Shown here: in pieces, positions 20,001 to 32,397 of the stretch
Numbering within the stretch: position 1 is the first letter of the stretch
How the letters are laid out: each line of letters opens with the position of its first letter
Program-made: the position numbers and the translations under genes
Assembly: GCA_039654915.1 (NCBI GenBank)
Contig: CM077594.1
Span: 72,410,393 to 72,474,392, forward strand
Length of the DNA stretch: 64,000 bases
Reading direction: 5' to 3'
DNA from: Aquilaria yunnanensis
Taxonomy: Eukaryota; Streptophyta; Magnoliopsida; Malvales; Thymelaeaceae
The notes under the pieces: model-generated
The model's database searches: none
What the model was told of the DNA's origin: nothing
Seen by the model: the letters and a program-made list of their open reading frames with translations, nothing else

Positions 20001-22130
20001 GGATTCTGAACCCCCACAACAATCAAGGATGTGCAGAGGCTGAATGGGAGAATCACTTCGCTTGGTAGATTCATCTCCAGATATGGGGATCGGTACCAAC
20101 CATTCTTCATAGTGCTCACTAAAGTAGCAAAAAATGAAGGTACCTTTGGCATGGGGGAACACCCTTGGACCGAAGACTGCCAAAAGGCCTGGGATGAGCT
20201 CAAAAGCTACCTAACCCATCTGTCGACACTTCGACAGCCGAAGGAAGAATAACCTCTCATCCTTCACCTCACCGTCAGCGAAAAAGTGGTGAGCTTGGTG
20301 CTTGTAAAGGAAGAGGGAGGAAGGCAATGGCCAGTATACTATGTGAGTAAATCCCTACATGGTGCCGAAGTTAGGTACCCTCTTCTACAGAAGGCCATTT
20401 TTGCTTTAGTATTGGCAAGTAGAAGGTTGCAACGTTACTTCCAAGGAGACCCCATTACTGTCCAAAGTAACCTACCTCTTTGGGACGTCACGAGGAGGGT
20501 AGATCACTCGGGAAGACTGTCAAAGTTGTGCATTGAGCTTGGTGAATACAACATCACCTATGAGCCGAGAAGGGCCATAAAGGCCCAAGCATTGGCAGAC
20601 TTCATTGCTGAAGTGCCAAACGCCGAGGATATACCCTTGGGGACCTCAGAAAGAATGAACCTGAGTGGACACTATTTGTTGATGGAGCCTCTGGTTCTGA
20701 ACGTCAAGGAGCCGGAGTAATCCTTCATGGTCCCGAAGGTATAGAAGCCAGGAAGGCCATCAAATTCGAATTCAACGTCACCAACAACGTTGCCGAATAT
20801 GAATCCCTCATAGCGAGCTTGCGCCTAGCAAAAAGAGTTGGTGTTAGAAATTTGAAAGCCCACAGCAATTCCGAGTTAGTAGTCTTGCAGATGGCGGGAG
20901 CTATTGCACAAAGGACCCAACTTTGGCAAAGTACCATAATTTCATCAAGAAACTCATCCAGGAGTTCGACACGGTGCATATAGAAAATGTACCTCAGCGA
21001 ATAATACGGAGGCCGACACATTGGCTAATTCAAAAGAGTCTGCTGAGATATTGCATCAGCCGAGTATAGCGATGTTGTGCATAACAACCTCGGGCAGAGG
21101 ATGAATAGTTCCCATCAAGTGGTACCTTACAATTTCGGAACTCCCCAAAGATCTTCTTGAGGCCTTGAGAGTGTAAAAGCACTCGGGAAGATACTTCCTG
21201 ATCGGGGAAGAATTGTATCGACAAAGGTATACAAGTCCATTGCAAAGCTATGTCAACGAAGAAGACGTTCAAACTGTCCTGAAAGAAGTCCATGAGGGGG
21301 CTTGTGGTTCTCACATAGGAATTGACACCCTGGCTGGAGTGCTACTTCGGCAAGGATCTTTCTGGCCCACCTTAAGGAAAGATGCGAGGTAGTTTATTCA
21401 GAAGTGCGACAATTTCCAAAGACATACACCCATCCAAAGACTACCCTCAAAAATGATAACTTCAGCAAGCTACCCCAACCCTTTCGCCGTATGGGGTGTT
21501 GACCTCATTGGACCTCTCCTAATAGCTCTAGTAGGAGTGAAGTTCTGCGTAGTCCTAGTAGATTATTTCACTAAGTGGATCGAGGTAGAGCCATTAGCAG
21601 CAATCTCGGCGAAGGACATACTGAGGTTTGTCTAGAAGAACATCATATGCAAATTCAACATACCAAGGGTGATAGTAGCTGATAATGGCTCTCAATTTAC
21701 TGATAAAGGGTTCCAGGAATTCATAATCAAACTTGAAATTAAATTGCACTTCGCCTCTGTGGCCCATCGTTAGAGCAATGGACAAGTTGAAGTGTCCAAC
21801 AGAACAATAAAGGATGGCTTGAAGAAAAGGTTGAAGGAAGCAAAGCGAAAATGGCCAGGAGAGCTTCTGAGCATGCTATGGAGCTACCGAACAACCCCTA
21901 GAAGAGCCATGGGTGAGACGCCCTTCTCACTCGCCTTCGGGGCAAAGGGCATTATCCCTGTCGAGGTCGAACCCCCATCAGTCAGGATACAAGTGTTTGA
22001 CGAAGAAGGGAACAACCTCGGTTTGAGAACCAAATTGGATGTCATTGACGAGCAAAGGGAGATGGCCGAACTCAAAAGAAAAGCTTTTCAACAAATAGTA
22101 GTTGTTGCTACAAACTTGCATGCGAAATGA
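17006..22130 (+). pseudogene. pol: Tat-C gag-pol, remainder, decayed
   Basis: Recognisable in order: Gag core (YNSLA, KMPIQMFD), the variant zinc knuckle ([15 protein letters not shown] near 18250, last Cys changed to Tyr), protease (LLNDGSNTNVIF near 18660), RT with YVDDMIVKS near 19800, first RNase H (SKSLHGAEVRYPLL near 20350), second RNase H, and integrase (VWGVDLIGPL near 21490; SNRTIKDGLKKRLKEAKRKWPGE near 21790). Stops and frameshifts recur throughout, for example after 17530, 19178, 20009 and 20252. The product is not made as a whole. Confidence 0.9.
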
Positions 22131-23070
22131 AAAGGAATAAAAAAAGGGACCTTGTCCTCCGATGAACTGAATTTGAAGCCCGAAGACCTTCCCATGGAGT
22201 ACTTTGAGCAAACTGGGATGGACCTTATCAGGTCCTCGATGAAGTTCAGCCAGCGTCTACAAGCTTGGCGACACCAAAGGTTGAGAATTGAAAAATACAT
22301 GGCATTCCGATTCGTTGAAAAAATTCTATACTTAGAAAAAATTTTCAAGGAAAAATTGTACAATTCTCACCAAAGGTAACTGACTGAACATGATATAAAT
22401 GCCGAAGGAGCTTCTTTCTAAAAATGCCTCTGAAATTATTTCCATTTTTACCACATATTTGGCTGATCATGTTTTCCAAATGAGGGGTTAGATCGAACAT
22501 GGTCACACTGAAGGGGTAGACATGTGGAAATGGTCAGTCTTCACTAAATTATGTCAGCCGAACATGGTTAAAGAAGAAAGGGTTAAGTTGCACTGAAGAT
22601 GGTCAGCCAAACATAGTTGTTCATCCACTAAAAGCGCTTAACGACACACTTAGAAAAATTTTCAAGTAAAAAGTCATGCAAAAAACACCAAGGAGGTATG
22701 ACCGAGAACGGTTACCCCCGAAGATGAATATCTCCTTCACCCGAACATGGTTGTCGAAGGGGAGTACCTCCTAAAGTGCATAACTGAAGAACTTAGAAAA
22801 ACTTTCAAAAAGGAAAGAGTGCAAAGTACGCCGAAGGAACATTTGTCGCAACGCCAAAGGTAGTTGGTTGAATATGATCGACGCCAAAGGTACTTACCAC
22901 TTTTGGTGCTAAAAACCTTGTTCCGAATATGGTTGAGTGCCGAAGAAGGAAAACAATTCTAGGAGATCATTTGAGTACTTAGCCAAAATTTCAATAAAAG
23001 AGGAATTTTTCATTAGCACTTTATCTCAAAGAACAAGGGGAGCAAATTACAAATACAAAGAAGAAAAAAT
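22131..23070. repeat. Tat-C spacer between pol and antisense gene
   Basis: The last part of pol (LEARRPSHGVL-like, KIL) fades by about 22375. The following 700 bp has no gene but contains repeated CCGAACATGGTT-like motifs (near 22555, 22605, 22740 and 22920) and GCCGAAGG motifs. They correspond in place, and partly in sequence, to the palindromic repeat array in Tat-A at 3818-4320. Confidence 0.5.
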
Positions 23071-25562
23071 GAAGACTATTCGGGGTCCTGGACATTTTTT
23101 GTATCCTTCGCATCTCCAGCTACTTCACCTTCGGGGTAGCCTTCCTTGGTCGTAACCTTTGGTGTCGAAGGCGGATTAGCTGGGAGATTGACGTATTCTA
23201 TCTTCGACCACTGCGAAGTTGGCACTTTAGGGATGTCCAGGCCCGCCAGGAAAGAAAGGTCGAGGTTAGGATACTTGGAAAGGACATGGTAGTGGGCCAG
23301 GCAGAAGCCACCTGATAGCAGGACTTACACGCCTGATCGGACTTGGCCTTCTCCACGTACAAGTCCTCTAGTTCATTCTTAAGCTCTGCGACCTCCCTTT
23401 CCAGCTTATTATTCTTCTTCTTCTTCTCCTTCTTCAGAATGTCAACCTCGGCTCGGAGTTTGGCATTAAGTGCAAGAGCCTTGGCAAGGTTTCTGGCATC
23501 TGCCTCATTCTCCTTTTGGTAGGCCTGCTTGGTCAAGGTCAACGTGATAACCTTTGCGCCGAGGTCCGACACCTTTGAGGAAAAGTCCTGAATGAGCTCC
23601 CCCTGACTCTTCAGAAATTCCTCCCGAAGTTGAGACAGCTCTTCCTTGGCTATCTTATTGAGCTCGTCATACTTGACGACTGAGCTGGTACAAAACTTCT
23701 TGGCCCTTGCCAAGGACTCTTCGCACCGAGATCGGACTGAAGACTATTTTGCTGCCCAAGCTCTCAAATATCCACTGTACGCCCAGAGCTGCAAAAGGGT
23801 GAACTTTTGGTAAGGCTCGGAAACAAGCAAAAACTCAGGAAAATGTTGTTTGAGAACAAGAAGGTCAAGGGTAACCTGAGCAGCATGTTCACTCATCCTC
23901 ACAGCGAGGATCTCTTCGTTCGGACACTCGACCATGAGGAATTGAAAATTGGCATTTGTCAGCACGCCCGTAGCCATCTGAGGATCCATTTTCTAGCTAT
24001 CCTCGTGGAACAAGTTCATGTCCTCTGTGAAGGTCCAGAAAAGCTCCATCGGCACCTTGTCCTTTGGGATTTTGGTGTCCTGAAGGGCCCTCTTCTGAGC
24101 ATGCTGCACCAGCCATTGAGGAAGTGCTTTCTCCTCTGCAAAATCACAATGAAGTTCCATTAACACATTATCCTTTAGCCATTCATCTATAAGGTCTAAA
24201 ACGTAAAAAATTCCCAAACTCATAGAAAAATGGCTAAGGGACAAACCTGGTGAAACCTCGGCGACGTCTCCCTTGGAGTCATTGACCTCCTGAACCTTGG
24301 AAGGAATGTGCTTCCATTTTCTCTTCTGGCTCTCCTTGAGCTCTTTGACTGAAATCCCCCAACCGAGGTCCCAAAGGTCTCCACCGCAGCATTAGAGCTT
24401 AAGGGAGTGGAATAAATGGCCAACTCTGAGGGTGGGTCGGCGCTAACAGGGGGTTAGTCCTGTACCCCTACGTCATCTTCGGGGGGAGGAGGAAGAGAGT
24501 CCTCCTTGGTTTTCTTGGACCTTGGGACTGAAGATGGTTCCCCGGGCCCTTTCTTCCTCTTTAGAGCAAACTTCTTGTTTTGCTGCTCCCCATTCTCGGC
24601 TTGACCAAGGAAAAGGGATTTGTAAAAATCAGTGGACTTGTCACCCATCTCTGCAAAAAGAAGAACATCAGTGTAAGTATAGAAGTAGATATGCGAAAAA
24701 ATATGGAAAAACACTTACTCTCTACAAGAGCCGCATCTGTGAGTTCCTCCTGAAGGAGCATCACCAACCATGCCTTCTTGCCATCAAAAAGGGGCTACAG
24801 CATGTTCTCATCGGTGACATGTTCCTTGATTACCCCCAATTCCCAAAGGACCTCTACAGTCATAAGGTTCCATTTGATGGGAAAGGGATATGGGGAACGT
24901 AGAGGGACCTCGGGATCCCAATCAGCGACAGCCCGAATACGGCTGTCAAATTCATGGAATTTGGCTTCAAGCTCCGATGTCAGCAGTTTCTGGCGGTCGA
25001 CTACGTCTACGTCCAAAGTCTCCCAAGCCCATTTTGTTGGCACATGCTGCCACTGCTCATTCACCTTAAAAAAGAAGAACTTCTTCTGCCATGCTTGCCA
25101 GCTGTCCTTTGTCCTGAAGGTGAACGTGCACTTCGTGCTTCCAGACGCTCAAGAAAGCAAGAAGTAGAACCCACCCTTCGGGATGGGGTGGAGTTTGTAA
25201 TACTGCATGAAGAAAATGAAGTGAGGTCCTATCTTGAAAACCCTACACATGCAGAGGAAGGCGTTGAAATAGGAATAGGTGTTGGGAGGAAGTTGGTTCA
25301 CAGGTATGCCATGGAACTAGAAAAACTCGCAAACCATCTTTGGGGGAGGGTACCAAAGTCCGGCCTTCAGCTGGGCCCGGAATATGGTAACCTCATCTGA
25401 ATGGTTCATGTAACTGAGCAAACCGGGACTAGGTAGCCTAGTAATGGCATAGGAAGGGAGAAAGAATTTAGTTGTCCACTTCTCTAGCTTTGGATGGGAC
25501 TTAAGGGGAAGCCAACTCTCAGGAATAGTTTGAACAGACATGGGCGGGATTGGAGTAGACAT
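23071..25562 (-). pseudogene. Antisense gene of Tat-C, decayed, intron positions kept
   Basis: Homologue of the Tat-A antisense gene. It starts at the ATG ending 25562 (MSTPIPPMSVQTIPESW). Exon 1 matches closely (KFFLPSYAITRLPS, DEVTIFRAQLKAGLWYPPP) but has stops and shifts between about 25317 and 25064. Introns are visible at 24651-24718, 24136-24246 and 23789-23885, all GT-AG, at the Tat-A positions. The basic patch after exon 2 (KRKKGPGEP, RSKKTK) and the C-terminal coiled coil are kept. Small lesions in exons 1, 3 and 4 make it a pseudogene. The 3' end is approximate. Confidence 0.82.
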
Positions 25563-25806
25563 GTTCGGCAAAAAGAAATCTAACCTCAGGAAGGTGAAAA
25601 AAGAATGGGGAGAAAAAAAATGTACCAAAGAACAACTTCAGAAAGAAGACCCACCTGGTTAAGAAAAAAGAAAGGACTTCGTAAAACACTGCAAGTATTG
25701 TCGGAAATCGCTCCGCTGCTAGCACCGCCGCCGGAAAAAATGAAAGAACTCGAGAGCAAAAGATAGCAAAGGGAGAGAAGTGTGGAATGAACTGAGGAGG
25801 AAGGGT

Positions 25807-25813
25807 TTATATA
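25807..25813 (-). promoter_or_regulatory. TATA box of the Tat-C antisense gene
   Basis: TCTATATAAACC on the minus strand, 245 bp before the ATG. The stretch 25563-26250 shows no gene and is read as promoter and leader of the antisense gene. Confidence 0.55.
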
Positions 25814-26250
25814 GACCCAAAGAGGTAGGCGAAGCATCGCCATAATTACTCCTCGAAGGTGAAGAGAAGCAATTATTGTAACCGACGCGACCACTCACTG
25901 GCTGACACGTGTCAATCATCATGGGAAACGAGGGCACACTTCTGACAACTGCCTGACCTATGCAAGTCATTCCTGAGGGGACGCGTTTATCTGTCTAAAA
26001 GATGTGATGATTCACTGGCAGGCAATAAAAGAGACAAGTACACACTTCGGATAAAAAAAGTAACCTCGGGAACACCAAAAGTTCTTCTGAAAACGCAAAT
26101 ACCGCTACCTCGACCAGAAAAGGTGTTTGGAGCCAGAGAGGAACTCTCATCCGAAGAAGTTGACCTTGGTCAAAAAGTTATGTAAGACACATGCCAGTTC
26201 CACAAAATGCTCACAAAGACTCGAGCACCAAAGATACAACTTTGGCTTTT

Positions 26251-26263
26251 CGAGAGGGGCATG
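26251..26263 (+). other. Tat-C polypurine tract
   Basis: CGAGAGGGGCATG directly before the LTR start TGATAACC; nearly the same as the Tat-A tract. Confidence 0.85.
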
Positions 26264-27128
26264 TGATAACCAAAGGGCTATTACCCTTAGAATTCCCAGG
26301 TTGTCTGGTGAACACCACCCTCGGAAAAGAAGAGTAACCAACCTCGAGAGAGAGGGCTCGCACAATGCTTGACCACTTGACCTCGGTGACCCACCACCGA
26401 CCTCAGCAAATAGCTGGGCTGATGTCGGAAAGGTGACATGACCAACTTCGGGGGAATGTGTCTTTCACCACCCTCGAGTTTTACGAACTTACCGACCTTA
26501 GAAGGATAATTCCCCATCCTCGGCATGGGAGAACATCTGCCAGAGGTGCCCCATTTTCCCGAAGGACTTATCATGACGGCCCTCGATGATGATATCTTGC
26601 CGAAGTAGGTCTCATACTCCGAAGGGGTCTCATTCCCCAAAGAGGTCTCAAGAAGATACGACAAAAATAGTTAAGGAGCCTCTAACATAGAGACCTCGCA
26701 CACAGCCCTGCCACAGACACCCCTATCGCAGTAACTTCACTGGCATCCCTGGCTAGAATGGTCTAGGACCAGCTAGAGGACAGAGGTACGGATCAAATCT
26801 GGCCGAACACGTTTCATAATCTCAGCGGGCTGTGTTAAACGGCCTCCTCCCTATGCCCTCCTATAAATACTTAAGAAGACCTTGGTAAGGAGGAGAAGAA
26901 GACTCTCCCTATTCTCTACTCTCCACTATGCTCTTTACTTATCCTACTCTTACTGACTTGGGCATCAGAGGCTCCTCCCCCGGAAACACATTCTGGGGAG
27001 TCTTTAACTCTTGTTTTTTTTAGTCTTGAAGCCACGCTCCGGCCATAATCTCTCATTTAGACAACTTCATACCGAAAGTCCCGGCTTCAGGCTACTATGT
27101 TACACAATGAGGATGCTAGCAGGCATCA
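26264..27128 (+). repeat. Tat-C 3' LTR
   Basis: 865 bp, TGATAACC to AGGCATCA, paired with 14619-15474. It keeps TATAAATA at 26862-26869 as the probable LTR TATA box. TSD TAAGT follows. Confidence 0.88.
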
Positions 27129-27133
27129 TAAGT

Positions 27134-28499
27134 CAAATGAGGTAAATCGGGTGCTTAAAATTTTAGACCTAGTTCAGTTGAGGTTTTTCACCCAACTATT
27201 GAGTCGAATCACAAAACTTGAATAGTTGACATGTTCAAGCTCTCTATGGTATCCGCATGAGTGTCTTAGGATCACCACACCTACACCACGTCCCGGTGGA
27301 TGCATTCCTTTTGTGCTTGTAGTGCTAGCTTGCGTCCACCAAGGAATGGAAAGAGAAGAGTGCGCCTGCAACATTAAGAACACTTTTGATTCCTTAACAA
27401 CGCTAGGGAAGAGCTATGAATTTCTCATTATATGATGTATTTATGGTGAGACTCAACTCCTAAGCCTAATGGGTTTCAAAGCCCTAATCCAATTAGGTTT
27501 TAATTTTGGGCCTAATAATGGCTCATCCTTTGAGCCAATCATTAATACAAAATTATCACGAAACCAAGACCAAGCAATTTGGCCCATGCACTCAAATAAT
27601 CCAATTGGCTCTACATGTGTGACCTAATAGGCTCATATCACATTGACAACAATCATAAATCACGTTTATGATCATAAACAATGAGCGATGTCTAGCAACA
27701 TATTGTTGCTACCCAAGTGACAAGATTTTCGATGATTCAATTAAACCTTTATGATCGTTATCCTTATTTTCCATTGTCCCTTTGTCCAAGATATCAAGAC
27801 CAAGCATGAGACATAGAGCGTGTTACTCTCATATAACCCGTTCTATGGTTTCTTGATTACTGAGTAAACTAATTTAAACTAATGACATTGATATCATTTA
27901 TCAACTCATTTGTGTATGACCATGGATTTTTTTAGTCTCACTCTATCAAGGCGGGCCGGAAGATATAACTCATATTGCATGGGAGGAATAAATCCCATCT
28001 TGATCGTACAAAACCCTCCGCATAATATGTGACATACCCAATGACCTCCTTTAAATTCACTCAGTTATGAGCAACAAAGGAAAGTATTAAAGTATGTGAC
28101 TCACATGTAGGAAACCTTGATGACCTTAAGTCAAAGGACTATATATACATGATGACTATGAGAATCACTTATGGCACTCATATAATGATCCATGTAGTAT
28201 TCTAATGGTGGGTCAGTCTAGTACACAAGTTCTCCAACTTGTACCCATATGTAGACTACATATCTTCTATTAGCCTTCACATATGCTAGTCTTTATGTAT
28301 TAATGCAACCCACTCGATGATAATACTAGGCCAGGGACATTTCAGAATATCATTATTCTAAGGTTATAATTATGTTTATTACATTATGCAGAAACAAAAC
28401 AACAAACATAATTACTAGATTAATGTCTCAATAAAACATCATGCCTCAATGTGCAAAATACAATCATCTCATGATTGGCTTTTGGGCACAACACTAACT
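27134..28499 (-). repeat. Old copia LTR, remainder after Tat-C
   Basis: Continues the LTR begun at 14556: AAATGAGGTAAATCGGGTG, the CACCACGTCCCGG-type block, and the end GGGCACAACACTAACT. It is clearly more diverged than the other copia LTR copies. No copia internal sequence follows, and I could not find a convincing TSD, so it is an old solo or truncated LTR. Confidence 0.8.
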
Positions 28500-29909
28500 G
28501 TTACCACCTCACAAAATGGGAGAATTACAAGTGTCATAATGGCTAAAAACCATTACATTGTGTAATTCTTACCATAGTGATTGAAGTGTGGGGGCTAAAA
28601 GGCATGATCAATACCTCCTTAAAAATGTTCCAAGTTGGTAACTTGGCCCCCAAGAAAACCCTAAAGGATTGCTTGTTTGTCAAGCAACCTATGGACTTTC
28701 TTGTAAGGTTTTGGAAATTTGGGTACTCAATTGCAAAACTATCAAGAAAGAGACTTGGAGAGTTATGGGAAGGATATAAATGGTATGAAAGTGCTATTGG
28801 ATGACCAAATTACTCATGGAAGACAAGTTGGGACAAAGGAAACACTAAAGGCAATAAGGACCTAAATGTCCTAGTGTAATCCTTAAGGTGTTCAAGCTTT
28901 TGAATTAAGTCTAAGGGTGGAATTGTGGGGTTATCCCACCATGGGGCAGGCAGCCAAGACTGGATAATTAGTCGAAAATGTTGGGCACTTGTGTACCAAT
29001 GAGTTTAAGAGAAAGAAACCATAATTAGTGAGAAACAAAATGACATAAAGCAGGTTAAGCTTGTTAAGTGTGTTTTGTGCCCTTAAGCTCATTTAAGGCC
29101 ATTTAAGTGGCCAAATCACTTATCCCTCTCTCATTTTCATCCTCCCCCAGCCCAAGAACACAGCCATACTTCCTCCATAGCCACCACACCTTCAAACTTG
29201 CAATTGATTAAAATTGAAGGCAAAAGGAAGCAATTGGAAGCAAACTAGAGCTATTTCGTGGATACTTCAAGGATCAAGCTTGATTTTCAGGCTACCCACT
29301 TCGGTAATGGTTCTCTTTCTCACATGAGTTGTTTTCTATATTTTTAAACAACCATGGAGCTAGGGCTAAGCTTGGAAGATAGCCATGGGCGTTATGAACC
29401 AAGCTTAGTGAGGAGAGTGCACTTAATGAAGGTTTTGTGACCTAGTGTAAAGTGCACAATGATGGCTGTAAAGTGAGGGTTTCTAGAGCCCAGAGTTAGT
29501 ACTAACTACTGTTAAAATCCTCGTAAGACCAAGCATTAGCTTGAGCAGGGCTGCCATAGTGATTTGGTTATGTTTATTGCATGATTTATGGACTAACCTA
29601 TGGTTATTGTTGCTGCTGCATTTCATGTGTTTGTTGGTTGTGAATGGCTGCTGCATTTGGTTGCTATAACTTGTATATATGCATTGTGGTTTTTGTGTTT
29701 TTGTGTCTTTGGATGCAGGTTTTAATGAGGATCACATTACCTTAACAAAACCAAGTGCCACACTTACTAAGTTTCTCAATGAAACTTACTCCCCTCAATT
29801 CTGTCATTTCAGGTCCAGCAGAAAGATCACATTCAAATTGACCTTCTTAGTTTGAGTTTTGATCTGAAATTTCAGGTACTTGAAATTCCATGTGTCTAGT
29901 TATGATCTA
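28500..29909. other. Unassigned sequence between two nests
   Basis: I recognise no gene. One 75-codon frame (28577-28804) has no known motif. An imperfect hairpin spans 28521-28569 (arms AGAATTACA/TGTAATTCT and TAATGG/CCATTA). The style of 29100-29900 (AAGCTTGATTTTC, then a short spacer to GGTCCAGCAG) recalls plant gypsy LTRs, but no second copy is present. Confidence 0.4.
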
Positions 29910-29930
29910 TGATATCCAAAGGGCTATTGC
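29910..29930 (+). repeat. Tat-B 5' LTR, first 21 bp
   Basis: TGATATCCAAAGGGCTATTGC matches the Tat-C LTR start (TGATAACCAAAGGGCTATTA). The Tekay-type element is inserted after it; ATTGC is repeated at 39775. Confidence 0.8.
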
Positions 29931-30756
29931 TGACACGATCCCCGTGCCCCTGCCCGGGATACCCTGTGAGCGTTTGTCTCACGGTGGATTGTAATTGGCT
30001 AGCTGGTTATGTGTGTGGATTAAATCCAATGCTACTAGTTGATTAACCTAGAAATGCAATATGTATGCACTTATGCTTTGACTTGGTTTATTAAAACCAT
30101 AAAACATTTAAACATTTAGACATTTAGCCGGCTAAGTAAAATTCTATATAAATAAATACAAAATGCCAAAGCATAGCAAAATCAACCTTTGAGTGATTAA
30201 CTACACATACACCGCTCGTGAAAGCATTTATACATAAGTAACTAAAGCTCTCACCCAGAGAACAATCCCCTGAGTCAAGGACTCTTTATAACATAAATAC
30301 TGGAGGCCAAATAAAGTACTGTATCAAAATACAAGACTTTGCTGAGATCTTTTACCCTAGCTCCCACTTTGGACTCCTGTCCCAGTGGCGAGTCTCACAA
30401 GTCCTGTGCCAAGTGCTACTAGGCTCTGCAGCCAAAGGAAGAAGCAAGTTAGTACCACAGCCTGACCAACAGACCAACTAAACACTTAAGCAAGCTAGAA
30501 ACTTAAAGTTTCTCAACTACCGTACCTTTACACACAAAAAGGTACTACCGTGATAATCCTCAGCGATTACCCGGTCCTGCTACTCCAGACTCTGCATAAC
30601 AAACAGGGAGTGAGAATTCAACATTCTCAGTAAGGGTCTTCGATGTACCTGCAAGAAAAAGCTAGGACTCTGGCTGCGAGCTCACACAGCATGAGGGTAC
30701 TAGTCATATATATATATACTAGGCCGGTAGACCTCTCCTCAAGTAGTCCTCTGTAT

Positions 30757-30864
30757 CAGGCCAAGCGTAATCACTTAGCAACCTGACACATATACAGGCC
30801 AAGCACAATCACTTAGCAACCTGAAATATAGGCCAAGCGCTATCACTTAGCAACCTATCATATG
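30757..30864. repeat. Three tandem copies of a 35-38 bp unit in the Tekay LTR
   Basis: Units begin AGGCCAAGCG and contain ATCACTTAGCAACCT; they start near 30757, 30795 and 30830. A fourth, weaker copy follows (GGCTCAAGGGCGAACCTTAGCAA). The same array is in the other LTR (38091-38198) and the solo LTR. Confidence 0.8.
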
Positions 30865-31283
30865 GCTCAAGGGCGAACCTTAGCAAGCCTCATTCAAACA
30901 TGGAACCTCTCACCTAGTTGTTATGTAGGGGAATTTATGATGGGACTTGTAGACTAGGCCGCAGGGCCTCTTTGATGTAAACTAGATGAACAAGGTTTCG
31001 CCTCGGGGCCTCGTGGCTACCGCACGGCTAGGCCGACGAGGGTTCTAAACCTCTCACCTGAGCTATTGATAGCTAATTAAGTTCAATTGCAACATTCGTT
31101 TCCTTACTTGTTGCCTAAGCAACTTACTTACCTCAAACAGTTCAAGAAAACTCATACTTCCGGTGGGACTTTCGGAAGTTTCGGAGTACCATCGGGATCC
31201 TCGGACCCTTAGGCACGTTCCGAGCATTCCGTAGTCTCGGTCGGGTCAACGCAGCAAAAAGTCAAACCCCCCATTTTCTTGTG

Positions 31284-31412
31284 TTGGCGCCGCGTCGCCA
31301 AAGGCAAAAAGGAATTGGCGACGCGTCGCCAGCGAACAAACGTTCTGTGACTGAAAATTGAATTGGCGACGCGTCGCCAATTTTCGGGCCAATTGGCGCC
31401 GCGTCGCCAATT
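31284..31412. repeat. Cluster of four GGCGMCGCGTCGCC palindromes in the Tekay LTR
   Basis: Motifs at 31284, 31315, 31361 and 31391. The third is a perfect palindrome of 22 bp: core GGCGACGCGTCGCC flanked by AATT on both sides. Present in all three LTR copies (from about 38618 and 42940). Short frames here (LATRRQ-type peptides) are only the translation of the repeat. Confidence 0.85.
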
Positions 31413-32397
31413 CTGCAGAAATGCAGAATTCGGCCATTTACTGCTTCGAACTTTGGCAACCAAATACATATAGCAAACATGCATCAAAAGTTACCAAATT
31501 TCATACACATGAAGTACATGTTGCAAGGAACAAAACCAACTATCAAAGCCAAACTATGATGCATTAGAAGCATCAAACCAATCCTTCGAATCTAGCTAGT
31601 CCATCATAATTCCCAAAACGTTTCTTCATACCATACCCAAAAATTACTCAACTTTCTCAATCCATTTCAATCCAAAAGCAATCCAACAACTTAAAAACAC
31701 TTTCTCCCTTACCTTAACACCAAGAACAAGCAAGAATTCGAACCCTTCCTCTTCCAAACAAGCTTCCAAAGTTCTACACAAATTCAAACCAAAACAAAGC
31801 TCCTAAACATCAAAAACACATCTTTCAACCAAAACCCAAGCTTCCAATCAATCAAATAACACGAATTCAATCAAGAACATGAACCATACCTCGTTCAAAA
31901 ACAGGGGATGGAGAAAAACGCCCTTTCAAGCTTCAAAAACATGGATTTAAGCTTGAAAATCACTTCTCCAAGCTTATACACCCTTAATTGCACCTTTTGG
32001 CACCAAAAGCTTTTGATTCCAAGCTTAATTTGAGAGAGAAATGGAGTGGAGAAGCTGGAAAACGGGTTATGGAGCTCCAAACCCTTCTTCCCTCTTCTTA
32101 AACCCCACTTAACCCCTCAAACCACCAAGGTATCAAGTTTTGTGCAATTAGGTCCCCCATCTTTGTAACTTAACAGTTCTTGATTAAATTCTTGTCTATT
32201 TGTTGAGTTTGAGTTAAGGTTAAAAGTTAAGTTCTAAAAATTCATTTTAAAACACTCGGGACTCGTCCCGGCCACTCAGGGTGCAAAATTACCATTTTGC
32301 CCCTGAACTTAGTTCAGAGCTTTATTCTTGTCGGAACTTAGTGAACTTTGGCAAACTTCTTAATTCTTGCTAGGCAAACTTAAATTAAACTTCTACA

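Larger units (their letters stand above)
14619..27128 (+). mobile_element. Tat-C: old Tat-lineage gypsy element, plus strand
   Basis: Complete layout: 5' LTR 14619-15474, primer site, gag, pol, spacer, antisense gene on the minus strand, polypurine tract, 3' LTR 26264-27128. TSD CAAGT/TAAGT. It lies inside an older copia LTR and carries a solo copia LTR in gag. Gag-pol has many stops and frameshifts, and its LTRs differ at roughly one base in ten over the part compared, so it is much older than Tat-A. Confidence 0.9.

Noticed and set aside
31209..31567. Overlapping small frames with repeated LATRRQ / WRRVAN peptides, also at 38543-38901 and 42865-43222
   Set aside because: They occur on both strands and in several frames, and are just translations of the palindrome cluster in the Tekay LTR.
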